From NCBI GenBank assembly GCA_036741695.1, contig DAINRU010000001.1, forward strand, positions 1 to 64,000: a DNA stretch of 64,000 nt, written 5' to 3'. The notes under the pieces were generated by a model, which was not told the origin of the DNA, did no database searches, and was given only the letters and a program-made list of their open reading frames with translations. The position numbers were made by a program, and so were the translations under genes. The stretch's first letter is position 1; every line of letters begins with the position of its first letter. This document shows positions 9,440-16,793 of this stretch, in pieces. The stretch is from JAFANK01 sp036741695. GTDB lineage: Bacteria > Vulcanimicrobiota > Vulcanimicrobiia > Eremiobacterales > Eremiobacteraceae.

Positions 9440-10037
9440 GGACAGCATCGCGCTGCGCTATTCGACCGCGCTGTTCAGTCTGGCCAAGGAGCGCAATGAA
9501 CTGGCTCCGCTCACGGCCGAGCTCGACAGCTTCGTGGCCGCGCTCGCCTCGGATGCCGAGCTCTACAATTTCTACACCTCACCTGTCGTCGACCGCCGGG
9601 TGAAAGAGCAGATCCTGCACGGCGTGCTCGATGGCCGAGCCGGAGAGTTGACCATCAACTTCATCATCATCTTGGTGCGCAAGCATCGCGAGAACCTCAT
9701 CCAGATCGTGGCGCGCCAGATGCACGAGATGCTCGACCGCGAGGCTGGCCGCGAGCCGGCCGCCGTCGGCACGCCGATGCCGATCGGCTCTGGGTTGCTC
9801 GCCGAGCTCCAACAACGTCTTTCCAAGGTCTACGGGCGCACCGTCATCCCGCAGACCAAGCTCACGCCGGAGCTGCTCGGTGGACTCGTGGTGCAGGTGG
9901 GTGACCGCTACGTCGACGCGAGCGTCTCGGGTAAGCTCGAAGAGATTCGCCGGCATCTGCTCGCGACCACCGACTCGTGGGAGACCGCCTCACCCAACGG
10001 CAAATCCAACGGACAGCCAAAAGGAAGTACGTCATGA
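9432..10037 (+). CDS. atpH: F1Fo ATP synthase subunit delta
   Basis: The delta (OSCP) subunit caps F1 and binds the b stalk. GTG 9432 is chosen because the conserved N-terminus begins there (IALRYSTALFSLAKERNEL). The C-terminal signature LTPELLGGLVVQVGDRYVDASVSGKL is clear. The open frame extends further upstream only as an overlap with atpF. The product has 201 residues, with a short Gly/Ser/Lys-rich tail. It overlaps atpA at ATGA. Confidence 0.93.
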   Translation: MLKDSIALRYSTALFSLAKERNELAPLTAELDSFVAALASDAELYNFYTSPVVDRRVKEQILHGVLDGRAGELTINFIIILVRKHRENLIQIVARQMHEMLDREAGREPAAVGTPMPIGSGLLAELQQRLSKVYGRTVIPQTKLTPELLGGLVVQVGDRYVDASVSGKLEEIRRHLLATTDSWETASPNGKSNGQPKGSTS

Positions 10038-11533
10038 TCAACGCCGACGAAATCGCCGGAATACTCAAGCAGCAGATTGCCAGCGCCCATACCGAGACGC
10101 GCGAGGATGAGGTCGGGACCGTCATCGAGGTGGGCGACGCGATCGCCCGCGTCTACGGCCTGAACGCGGTCAAGATGGGTGAGCTCGTGCAGTTCCCCAA
10201 CGGCCTGCTCGGCATCGCCTTCAACCTGGAAGAAGACAACGTCGGCGTCGTCATCTTGGGCTCGGATAACGAGATCAAAGAAGGGGCGACCGTGCGCCGC
10301 ACCGGCCGCATCGTCTCTGTGCCTGTGGGTGATGCGGTCATCGGCCGCGTCGTCAACCCGCTCGGCCAGCCGCTCGACGACAAAGGGCCGATCGCGACGA
10401 CTCGCACCCGGCCGATCGAGACGCAGGCGCCGACCGTCGTGCAACGCCAGCCGGTGAGCCAGCCTCTGCAGACCGGCATCAAGGCCATCGACGGGCTCGT
10501 GCCCATCGGCAAAGGTCAGCGCGAGCTCATCATCGGTGACCGCCAGACCGGCAAGACCGCGCTCGCCGTCGATGCCATCATCAACCAAAAGGGCAAGAAC
10601 GTCATCTGCATCTACGTGGCGATCGGCCAAAAGACGTCGACCGTCGCGCAGCTCTACAAGATCCTCACCGACGCGGGCGCGATGGACTATACCATCATCG
10701 TCGCGGCGAACTCTGCCGATCCCGCCAGCCTGCGCTACATCGCGCCGTATGCCGGTTGCGCCATGGGCCAGGAGCTCATGTACCAGGGCAAAGACGTGCT
10801 CATCACCTACGATGACCTCTCCAAGCACGCCCAAGCCTATCGCGAGATCTCGCTGATCTTGCGGCGTCCGCCGGGACGCGAAGCCTACCCTGGAGACATC
10901 TTCTACTTGCACTCGCGTCTGCTCGAGCGCGCCGCCAAGCTCTCCGACGAGCTCGGCGCGGGTTCGATGACGGCGCTGCCGGTCATCGAGACGCAGCAGG
11001 GAGACGTATCGGCCTACATCCCGACCAACCTCATCTCGATCACCGATGGTCAGATCTATCTCGAGACCGGATTGTTCTACAGCGGCATCCGTCCGGCCAT
11101 CGACGTCGGCCTCTCGGTGTCGCGCGTCGGCGGCGCCGCGCAGACCAAAGCGATGAAGTCCGTCGCGGGCCAGCTGCGCCTTGAGCTCTCGCAATACCGC
11201 GACCTCGCCGCCTTCTCGAAGCTCTCCTCGGATCTCGACAAGGCGACGCAAGCCCAGCTCTCGCGCGGCGAGAAGATCACCGAAACGCTCAAGCAGCCGC
11301 AGTTCGATCCGTTGTCGCTCGACCAAGAGGTCATCCAGATCTACGTCGCGGTGAAAGACTTCTTGGCCGACGTGCCGACCGAGCGCATCTCGCAATTCCA
11401 CAAGCAGTTCTACGAGTTCTTGCAGACCGCGCATCCCGAGATCCCGAGCACGATCGCGGACCGCAAAGAGATCCCAGATGACATCCGCACGAAGCTCGAT
11501 GCGGCGATCATCGAGTTCAAGAAGCGCTTCTAA
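10034..11533 (+). CDS. atpA: F1Fo ATP synthase subunit alpha
   Basis: The non-catalytic nucleotide-binding subunit of F1, 499 residues. The P-loop GDRQTGKTA, the VYVAIGQK-like segment and the C-terminal ATP synthase signature PAIDVGLSVSRVGGAAQ are visible. ATG 10034 follows AAGGAAG and overlaps the atpH stop; it gives the conserved N-terminus INADEIAGILKQQI. The long antisense frame over this gene is a composition artefact. Confidence 0.98.
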   Translation: MINADEIAGILKQQIASAHTETREDEVGTVIEVGDAIARVYGLNAVKMGELVQFPNGLLGIAFNLEEDNVGVVILGSDNEIKEGATVRRTGRIVSVPVGDAVIGRVVNPLGQPLDDKGPIATTRTRPIETQAPTVVQRQPVSQPLQTGIKAIDGLVPIGKGQRELIIGDRQTGKTALAVDAIINQKGKNVICIYVAIGQKTSTVAQLYKILTDAGAMDYTIIVAANSADPASLRYIAPYAGCAMGQELMYQGKDVLITYDDLSKHAQAYREISLILRRPPGREAYPGDIFYLHSRLLERAAKLSDELGAGSMTALPVIETQQGDVSAYIPTNLISITDGQIYLETGLFYSGIRPAIDVGLSVSRVGGAAQTKAMKSVAGQLRLELSQYRDLAAFSKLSSDLDKATQAQLSRGEKITETLKQPQFDPLSLDQEVIQIYVAVKDFLADVPTERISQFHKQFYEFLQTAHPEIPSTIADRKEIPDDIRTKLDAAIIEFKKRF

Positions 11534-12412
11534 GTGGCAACCCTTCGCCAGCTCAAAGACCGGGTCCGGTCGCTGAAGAACACGCAGCAGATCACGCGTG
11601 CCATGAAGATGGTGGCGGGCGCGAAGATCCGGCGTGCCGAGAGCGCCATGCGCGCGGCGCGGCCATATGCCGTGGCTATGGGTGAGATGCTGGGCGAACT
11701 CAGCCGCAGCGGTGGCGTGCGCCATCCGTTGCTGCAGGCGCGCGAGATCGCTGCGGACGGCATTGTGCTCATGACTGCTGACAAAGGGCTGGCGGGCGCC
11801 TTCAACTCGAACCTCGTCCGCGAAGGGCTCGGGCTAGCGCGCCGAGCGACGAAGCCGAGCCTGTATCTCGTGGGCACCAAGGCCCGGGTTCAGCTGCGTT
11901 CGAGCGGCTATCCGGTCGAAGCCAGCTGGGCGTTGCAGAGCAAGCCGTTCCCTGAGCTCGCGCGTGAGATCGCCCAGCGCGTCTCGGGCGACTTCCTCTC
12001 CGCCAAGATCGACAAGCTGACGCTCGTCTCGAGCAGGTTCGTCTCGACCATCGTGCAGCGTCCGACGCCCTCGCAATTGCTGCCCATCGCGCCCTCGAAC
12101 GCATCGGATGGGGCGAGCCCGGCCGCGGAGCCGGAAAAGCCAGGCCAGAAGAACGCCTTCGAGTTCGAGCCCGACGCGGCGGCCGTGCTCGTCGCGCTGC
12201 TCCCCAAGTATCTCGAATTCGCGATCTTCCAGGCGCTGCTCGAGACGCAGGCATCGTTTTTCGCAGCCCAGCTCATCGCCATGACCAACGCCACCGACAA
12301 CGCAGGCAAGCTCATCGACGAGCTGACGCTCGTCATGAACAAGACCCGCCAGGCCGCCATCACCAAAGAGATCCTTGAGATCGTCGGCGGCGCCGAAGCT
12401 TTGAAAGGATAA
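11534..12412 (+). CDS. atpG: F1Fo ATP synthase subunit gamma
   Basis: The central rotor shaft, 292 residues, starting at GTG directly after the atpA stop. The N-terminal helix (LRQLKDRVRSLKNTQQITRA, then MKMVAG) and the C-terminal helix (MTNATDNAGKLIDELTLVMN) match the family. A Pro/Ala-rich linker at about residues 185-215 is a modest expansion in the globular domain. GTG is supported by immediate adjacency to the previous stop and by N-terminal homology. Confidence 0.95.
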   Translation: MATLRQLKDRVRSLKNTQQITRAMKMVAGAKIRRAESAMRAARPYAVAMGEMLGELSRSGGVRHPLLQAREIAADGIVLMTADKGLAGAFNSNLVREGLGLARRATKPSLYLVGTKARVQLRSSGYPVEASWALQSKPFPELAREIAQRVSGDFLSAKIDKLTLVSSRFVSTIVQRPTPSQLLPIAPSNASDGASPAAEPEKPGQKNAFEFEPDAAAVLVALLPKYLEFAIFQALLETQASFFAAQLIAMTNATDNAGKLIDELTLVMNKTRQAAITKEILEIVGGAEALKG

Positions 12413-12416
12413 CGAT

Positions 12417-13835
12417 ATGCCAGCCACCGGAAAAGTCACGCAGGTCTTGGGAAACGTCGTCGACGTCGAGTTCGCTTCAGCTGACGCGCTGCCCGACATC
12501 AACACCGCTCTGCGCACAACCATCGTCGGCGTCGACGGCAACGCGATCGAGCTGACGCTTGAAGTGCAAAGCGAGCTCGGCAACAATCAGGTGCGCTGCC
12601 TGGCCATGGGATCGACCGAAGGCATGGTGCGCGGCTCCGACGTGGAGGACACGGGCGCACCCATCTTGGTCCCTGTCGGCGAAGCGACGCTCGGCCGCAT
12701 CTTCAACGTCTTGGGCAAGGCGATCGATTCGGACAAACCCGTCGCCGCGGCGAAGTTCATGCCCATCCACCGCGAGGCGCCCAAGGTCGACGACCAAGAC
12801 CCCACAACTGTGATGTTCGAGACCGGCATCAAAGTCATCGATCTCATGGCGCCATACGTGCGCGGCGGCAAGGTCGGGCTCTTCGGCGGCGCCGGCGTCG
12901 GCAAGACCGTCCTCATCCAGGAGCTCATCCGCAACATCGCGGCGGAGCACGGCGGGTATTCGGTCTTCACCGGCATCGGCGAGCGCACGCGCGAGGGCAA
13001 CGACCTGTATTTGGAGATGAAGCACTCGGGCGTCATCGACAAGACCGCCCTCATCTTCGGTCAGATGGATGAGCCGCCGGGCGTTCGTCTGCGCATCGGC
13101 CTCACCGGGGTCACTATGGCCGAGTACTTCCGCGACGAGCAGGGTAAAGACGTGCTGCTCTTCATCGACAACATCTTCCGCTTCGTGCAGGCCGGTTCGG
13201 AAGTGTCGGCACTGCTCGGGCGCATGCCCTCGGCGGTTGGTTACCAGCCGACGCTGGCGTCGGAGATGGGTGCGCTTGAAGAGCGCATCACCTCGACGCG
13301 CAAAGGCTCCATCACCTCCGTGCAAGCGGTCTACGTCCCAGCCGACGACCTCACGGACCCGGCGGTGGCGACGACCTTCGCACATTTGGACGCCACGACC
13401 GTGCTCTCGCGCTCCATCTCGGACAAGGGCATCTATCCGGCGGTCGATCCGCTCGCATCCAGCTCGCGCCTGCTCGAGCCGCGCTATGTCGGCGACGAGC
13501 ACTATCAGGTCGCGCGCCGCGTCCAGGAGATATTGCAGCGCAACCGAGATCTGCAGGACATCATCGCCATCCTCGGTGTGGAAGAGCTCTCAGAGGACGA
13601 CAAGATCGCTGTGCGCCGCGCTCGTCGCATCCAGCGTTTCTTGAGCCAGCCGTTCTTCGTGGCTGAGGCCTTCACGGGCCGGCCAGGCAAGTACGTGCCG
13701 CTCAAAGAGACGATCGCCGGATTCAAAGAGCTCGTCGAGGGCAAGCTCGACGACCTGCCCGAGCAGGCGTTCTACATGTGCGGCAATATCGACGAAGCCA
13801 AGGCCAATGCCGAGGCGATGGCGGCGAAGGCGTAG
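12417..13835 (+). CDS. atpD: F1Fo ATP synthase subunit beta
   Basis: The catalytic F1 subunit, 472 residues. The P-loop GGAGVGKTVLIQELI, the catalytic-Glu segment GIGERTREGNDLY, LLFIDNIFRFVQAGSEVSAL and the signature region PAVDPLASSSRLLEP are all intact. The ATG at 12417 lies 4 nt after atpG, with an AAGGATAA sequence overlapping the end of atpG as ribosome binding site. It drives ATP synthesis at the membrane in complex with the preceding subunits. Confidence 0.98.
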   Translation: MPATGKVTQVLGNVVDVEFASADALPDINTALRTTIVGVDGNAIELTLEVQSELGNNQVRCLAMGSTEGMVRGSDVEDTGAPILVPVGEATLGRIFNVLGKAIDSDKPVAAAKFMPIHREAPKVDDQDPTTVMFETGIKVIDLMAPYVRGGKVGLFGGAGVGKTVLIQELIRNIAAEHGGYSVFTGIGERTREGNDLYLEMKHSGVIDKTALIFGQMDEPPGVRLRIGLTGVTMAEYFRDEQGKDVLLFIDNIFRFVQAGSEVSALLGRMPSAVGYQPTLASEMGALEERITSTRKGSITSVQAVYVPADDLTDPAVATTFAHLDATTVLSRSISDKGIYPAVDPLASSSRLLEPRYVGDEHYQVARRVQEILQRNRDLQDIIAILGVEELSEDDKIAVRRARRIQRFLSQPFFVAEAFTGRPGKYVPLKETIAGFKELVEGKLDDLPEQAFYMCGNIDEAKANAEAMAAKA

Positions 13836-13841
13836 GCGCAC

Positions 13842-14273
13842 GTGGCGACACTCACCCGGCTATCGGTCATCACGCCCGGCGCCCTCAAGTTCGAAGGCGA
13901 CGCGGAGATCGTCGTCGCCCCCGGCGCGGCGGGCGATCTCGGCGCGCTGGCCAACCACGCGCCGATGCTCACGACGCTGCGCGCGGGTGTGGTGAGTGCG
14001 ACCGTCGCCAGCACCGCGGGAGATCAGAACGCCGCGACGCAACGCGTCCAGTTCGCCGTCGATGGCGGCTTCATGCAGATATTGGCCGATCGGGTCATCA
14101 TCCTCACAGACTCTGCCCTCGCGCGCGACGAAGTCGACGTCGAGGCCACCCGAGCCGAGCTCAAGCGGGCGGAAGAAGCGCTCGCGCAGAAGCATGGTGC
14201 CGACGATGCGCCGCAGCGCCGGGCTGTCGCCTGGGCGCAGGCTCGCCTCGCCGTCACCGCCCGCCCCGTCTGA
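13842..14273 (+). CDS. atpC: F1Fo ATP synthase subunit epsilon
   Basis: The small rotor subunit that contacts gamma and the c ring and can inhibit ATP hydrolysis. The N-terminal beta-sandwich includes the typical GDLGALANHAPMLTTLRAG segment, followed by FAVDGGFMQILADRVIILTD and a C-terminal helical hairpin (residues about 90-138). GTG start at 13842, 6 nt after atpD. It is the last gene of the operon; three palindromes follow. Confidence 0.93.
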   Translation: MATLTRLSVITPGALKFEGDAEIVVAPGAAGDLGALANHAPMLTTLRAGVVSATVASTAGDQNAATQRVQFAVDGGFMQILADRVIILTDSALARDEVDVEATRAELKRAEEALAQKHGADDAPQRRAVAWAQARLAVTARPV

Positions 14274-14277
14274 GGTG

Positions 14278-14299
14278 AACGGATCTACAGATCCGTTGC
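14278..14299. repeat. Dispersed palindrome, variant copy with compensatory change
   Basis: AACGGATCT-AC-AGATCCGTT then GC. Relative to the common form, C to T in the left arm is matched by G to A in the right arm, so pairing is kept. It starts 4 nt after the atpC stop. Confidence 0.75.
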
Positions 14300-14329
14300 T
14301 TCATTAACGAGAGACGAGGGGCTTTTAAA

Positions 14330-14351
14330 GCAACGGACCTTTAGGTCCGTT
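14330..14351. repeat. Dispersed palindrome, canonical copy
   Basis: GC followed by AACGGACCT-TT-AGGTCCGTT, identical to the copies at 6767 and 53089. It is the middle of three hairpins between atpC and murA. Confidence 0.85.
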
Positions 14352-14355
14352 AAGG

Positions 14356-14377
14356 AACGGCGTTCAAGAGCCGTTGC
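14356..14377. repeat. Dispersed palindrome, divergent copy
   Basis: AACGGC, eight unpaired bases, GCCGTT then GC. Only the outer six base pairs are kept, with a changed sixth pair that still matches. It ends 14 nt before the murA start. Confidence 0.5.
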
Positions 14378-14391
14378 TACATATAAGATAT

Positions 14392-15753
14392 ATGGATTCA
14401 CTCGAGGGTCTGCGTACCCGGCTGATCGTGGAAGGCGGCCATCGCCTCGAAGGCTCGCTCGCGCCGCCCGGTGCGAAGAACGCCGCGCTCCCCATCATGG
14501 CCGCATCCATCTTGTGCGAAGGCGAAGTCGTCTTGCACCGCGTGCCGCGCATCACGGACGTCGACGTCATGGCCGCCATCTTGGAGAGCCTCGGCGCGCG
14601 CGTGCGCGAGCAGCCGGGCGGCACCCTCGTCATCGACGCGGCCTCGATCAACTCCAACATCGCCCCCTACGCACTCGTCAGCAAGCTCAACGCATCCTTC
14701 GACGTGACGGGCGCGCTGCTCGGCCGCTTCGGCCGAGCCGAAGTGCCCCTGCCCGGCGGCTGCGTCTTGGGCCCGCGTGCCGTCGACATGCATCTCCACG
14801 GCTTTGAAGCGCTTGGGGCGAACGTCGACCTCGAGCATGGCTCGGTCGTGGTCACGGCCTCCCAGGTGAGCGGTGCGACGATCGCGCTCTCGAAGCCGTC
14901 GGTCGGCGCGACCAAGAACCTCATGCTCGCCGCGGTTCGAGCGCACGGGCAGACGACGATCGAGAACGCGGCGCTGGAGCCCGAGGTCGTCGACGTCGCC
15001 GATTTTCTCGTCGCTATGGGGGCGAAGATCACCGGCCAGGGCACGAGCACGATCCGTATCGAGGGCGTGCGCAAGCTGCACGGCTGCGAATACACGATCA
15101 TCCCCGACCGCCTGGTGGCGGGCACCTACTTGCTGGGCGCTGCCATCACGCGCGGCGACGTCACGGTGACAGGGCTCGACCCCGCCATGCTCTCAGGCCT
15201 GAGCGAGGTCTTGGCGAGCACCGGGGCCGCGGTCGAAGCCAAGGGTGTGAGCCTGCGCGTGCAGGGCGTTCCTGCCTGGAAGCCGGTCGACATCACGACC
15301 GCTCCGTACCCGGGGTTCCCGACCGACCTCCAGCCGCCGATGGTGGCATATCTCGCGCTCGCGAAAGGCACCTCGCACGTCGAGGAGACGATCTTCGACG
15401 CCCGCTTCGTTTATGTGAGCGAACTGTTGCGGATGGGAGCGGATATTACCGTCTCAGGTCGAACTGCGCACGTGAGCGGAGTTCCCAAACTCAAGGATGC
15501 CGTGGTCGCGGCGCCGGATATCAGAGCCGGCGGCGCGCTTGTGCTGGCGGCGTTGGCCGCAGAAGGCACGACCGAGATCAGCGGTCTTGAGTACATCGAC
15601 CGCGGCTATGAATTCTTGGAAGAGCGGCTCGCAGCGTTGGGAGCGACCGTGGTCCGCGCGAGCGGTGTCGCGCCCGTGACCCCGAGACCGGACATGGGCA
15701 ATACGGTCAAGCTGCCGAAGATCGTCACGCCGTTTCGCGTCCAACCCTCGTAG
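14392..15753 (+). CDS. murA: UDP-N-acetylglucosamine 1-carboxyvinyltransferase
   Basis: MurA transfers enolpyruvate from PEP to UDP-GlcNAc, the first committed step of peptidoglycan synthesis. Landmarks include the N-terminal APPGAKNAALPIMAAS segment and the two-domain inside-out barrel repeat pattern. The catalytic loop reads GRFGRAEVPLPGGCVLGPRAVD, and its Cys is the usual fosfomycin target. ATG 14392 is preferred to an in-frame TTG at 14374 that lies inside a palindrome. A TATAAG hexamer sits only 10 nt before the ATG, so a short or leaderless transcript is possible. Position after atp and before mreB matches Bacillus murAA-mbl. Confidence 0.96.
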   Translation: MDSLEGLRTRLIVEGGHRLEGSLAPPGAKNAALPIMAASILCEGEVVLHRVPRITDVDVMAAILESLGARVREQPGGTLVIDAASINSNIAPYALVSKLNASFDVTGALLGRFGRAEVPLPGGCVLGPRAVDMHLHGFEALGANVDLEHGSVVVTASQVSGATIALSKPSVGATKNLMLAAVRAHGQTTIENAALEPEVVDVADFLVAMGAKITGQGTSTIRIEGVRKLHGCEYTIIPDRLVAGTYLLGAAITRGDVTVTGLDPAMLSGLSEVLASTGAAVEAKGVSLRVQGVPAWKPVDITTAPYPGFPTDLQPPMVAYLALAKGTSHVEETIFDARFVYVSELLRMGADITVSGRTAHVSGVPKLKDAVVAAPDIRAGGALVLAALAAEGTTEISGLEYIDRGYEFLEERLAALGATVVRASGVAPVTPRPDMGNTVKLPKIVTPFRVQPS

Positions 15754-15762
15754 GAGCAGATC

Positions 15763-16740
15763 TTGGATATCGGAATCGACTTAGGCACGGCGAACGTGCT
15801 CGTCTACGTCAAAGGCAAGGGTATCGTGCTGCGCGAGCCATCGGTCGTCGCGCGCGACACGCGCACCGGGCGCACGCTCGCCGTCGGTGAAGAGGCGCGC
15901 ATGATGCTGGGCAAGACCCCGAGCAACATCCAGGCCATCCGGCCGTTGCGCGATGGCGTCATCGCCGACTTCGAAGTCACCGAAGCGATGCTCAACTATT
16001 TCATCAAGAAGGTGACGCGCAGCAACGGCTTTTTCTCATTCCTGCGGCCCAAGCCGGCGGTCACGATCTGCGTGCCGGCCGAGATCACGAGCGTGGAAGA
16101 GCGCGCCGTGCGCGACGCGGCGAAACTCGCCGGCGCACGCAGCGTGGACATCATCGAAGAGCCAATGGCCGCGGCGATCGGCGCGGGTCTGCCCATCGAC
16201 GGGCCGAGCGGCAACATGGTCGTCGATATCGGCGGCGGTACGACCGACGTGGCCGTCATCTCGCTCGGTGGCATCGTTGTCAGCCAGTCCATCCGCGTCG
16301 CCGGCAACAAATGCGATGAGGCGATCGCGCGGCATATCCGCCGCGTCTACAATCTCATGATCGGCGAGCGCACGGCGGAGGATATCAAGATCACCGTCGG
16401 TTCCGCCTACAAGCTCGACCCTGAGCTCACCATGGACATCCGCGGTCGCGACCTCATCAACGGGCTCCCCAAGACGGTCAACATCACCTCGGAAGAGGTG
16501 CGCGAAGCTCTCAGCGAGCCGCTCGGCTCGATCATCGATGCGGTCAAGAGCGTGCTTGAGAAGACCCCGCCCGAACTCGCCGCCGACATCATCGACCGCG
16601 GCATCATCCTCACCGGTGGTGGCGCTCTGTTGCGCGGGCTGGACGCGCTGTTGACCGAGGTCACCGGCATCCCGGTGATCGTGGCCGAGGACCCGATGTC
16701 GTGCGTGGCCATCGGCACGGGCCAACGGGTGCGCTTCTAG
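15763..16740 (+). CDS. mreB: Rod-shape actin homologue MreB/Mbl
   Basis: A 325-residue bacterial actin that organises cell-wall elongation along the inner membrane. The ATPase phosphate loops IGIDLGTANVLVYVKG and VVDIGGGTTDVAVIS, the connecting IIEEPMAAAIGAGLPI and the adenosine motif GIILTGGGALLRGLDALL are all present. The TTG start at 15763 follows AGGAG that overlaps the murA stop. No mreC, mreD, rodA or pbp2 follows; the next gene is a glycosidase. The Mbl-like position next to murA may explain the missing partners. Confidence 0.95.
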   Translation: MDIGIDLGTANVLVYVKGKGIVLREPSVVARDTRTGRTLAVGEEARMMLGKTPSNIQAIRPLRDGVIADFEVTEAMLNYFIKKVTRSNGFFSFLRPKPAVTICVPAEITSVEERAVRDAAKLAGARSVDIIEEPMAAAIGAGLPIDGPSGNMVVDIGGGTTDVAVISLGGIVVSQSIRVAGNKCDEAIARHIRRVYNLMIGERTAEDIKITVGSAYKLDPELTMDIRGRDLINGLPKTVNITSEEVREALSEPLGSIIDAVKSVLEKTPPELAADIIDRGIILTGGGALLRGLDALLTEVTGIPVIVAEDPMSCVAIGTGQRVRF

Positions 16741-16793
16741 CGATTGCTTGACGCGAACCGCAGCCACTCGACCTCTCTTCTAGGCTGACGAAC

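Noticed and set aside
9908..11725. Minus-strand open frame of 605 codons over atpH-atpA-atpG
   Set aside because: It is a mirror of the highly biased codon use of atpA; the product is rich in Arg, Asp, Val and His with no domain, and the opposite strand encodes a certain gene.
14374..14391. TTG 14374 as the murA start
   Set aside because: It lies within a palindromic repeat and adds non-conserved residues; ATG 14392 fits MurA homology.
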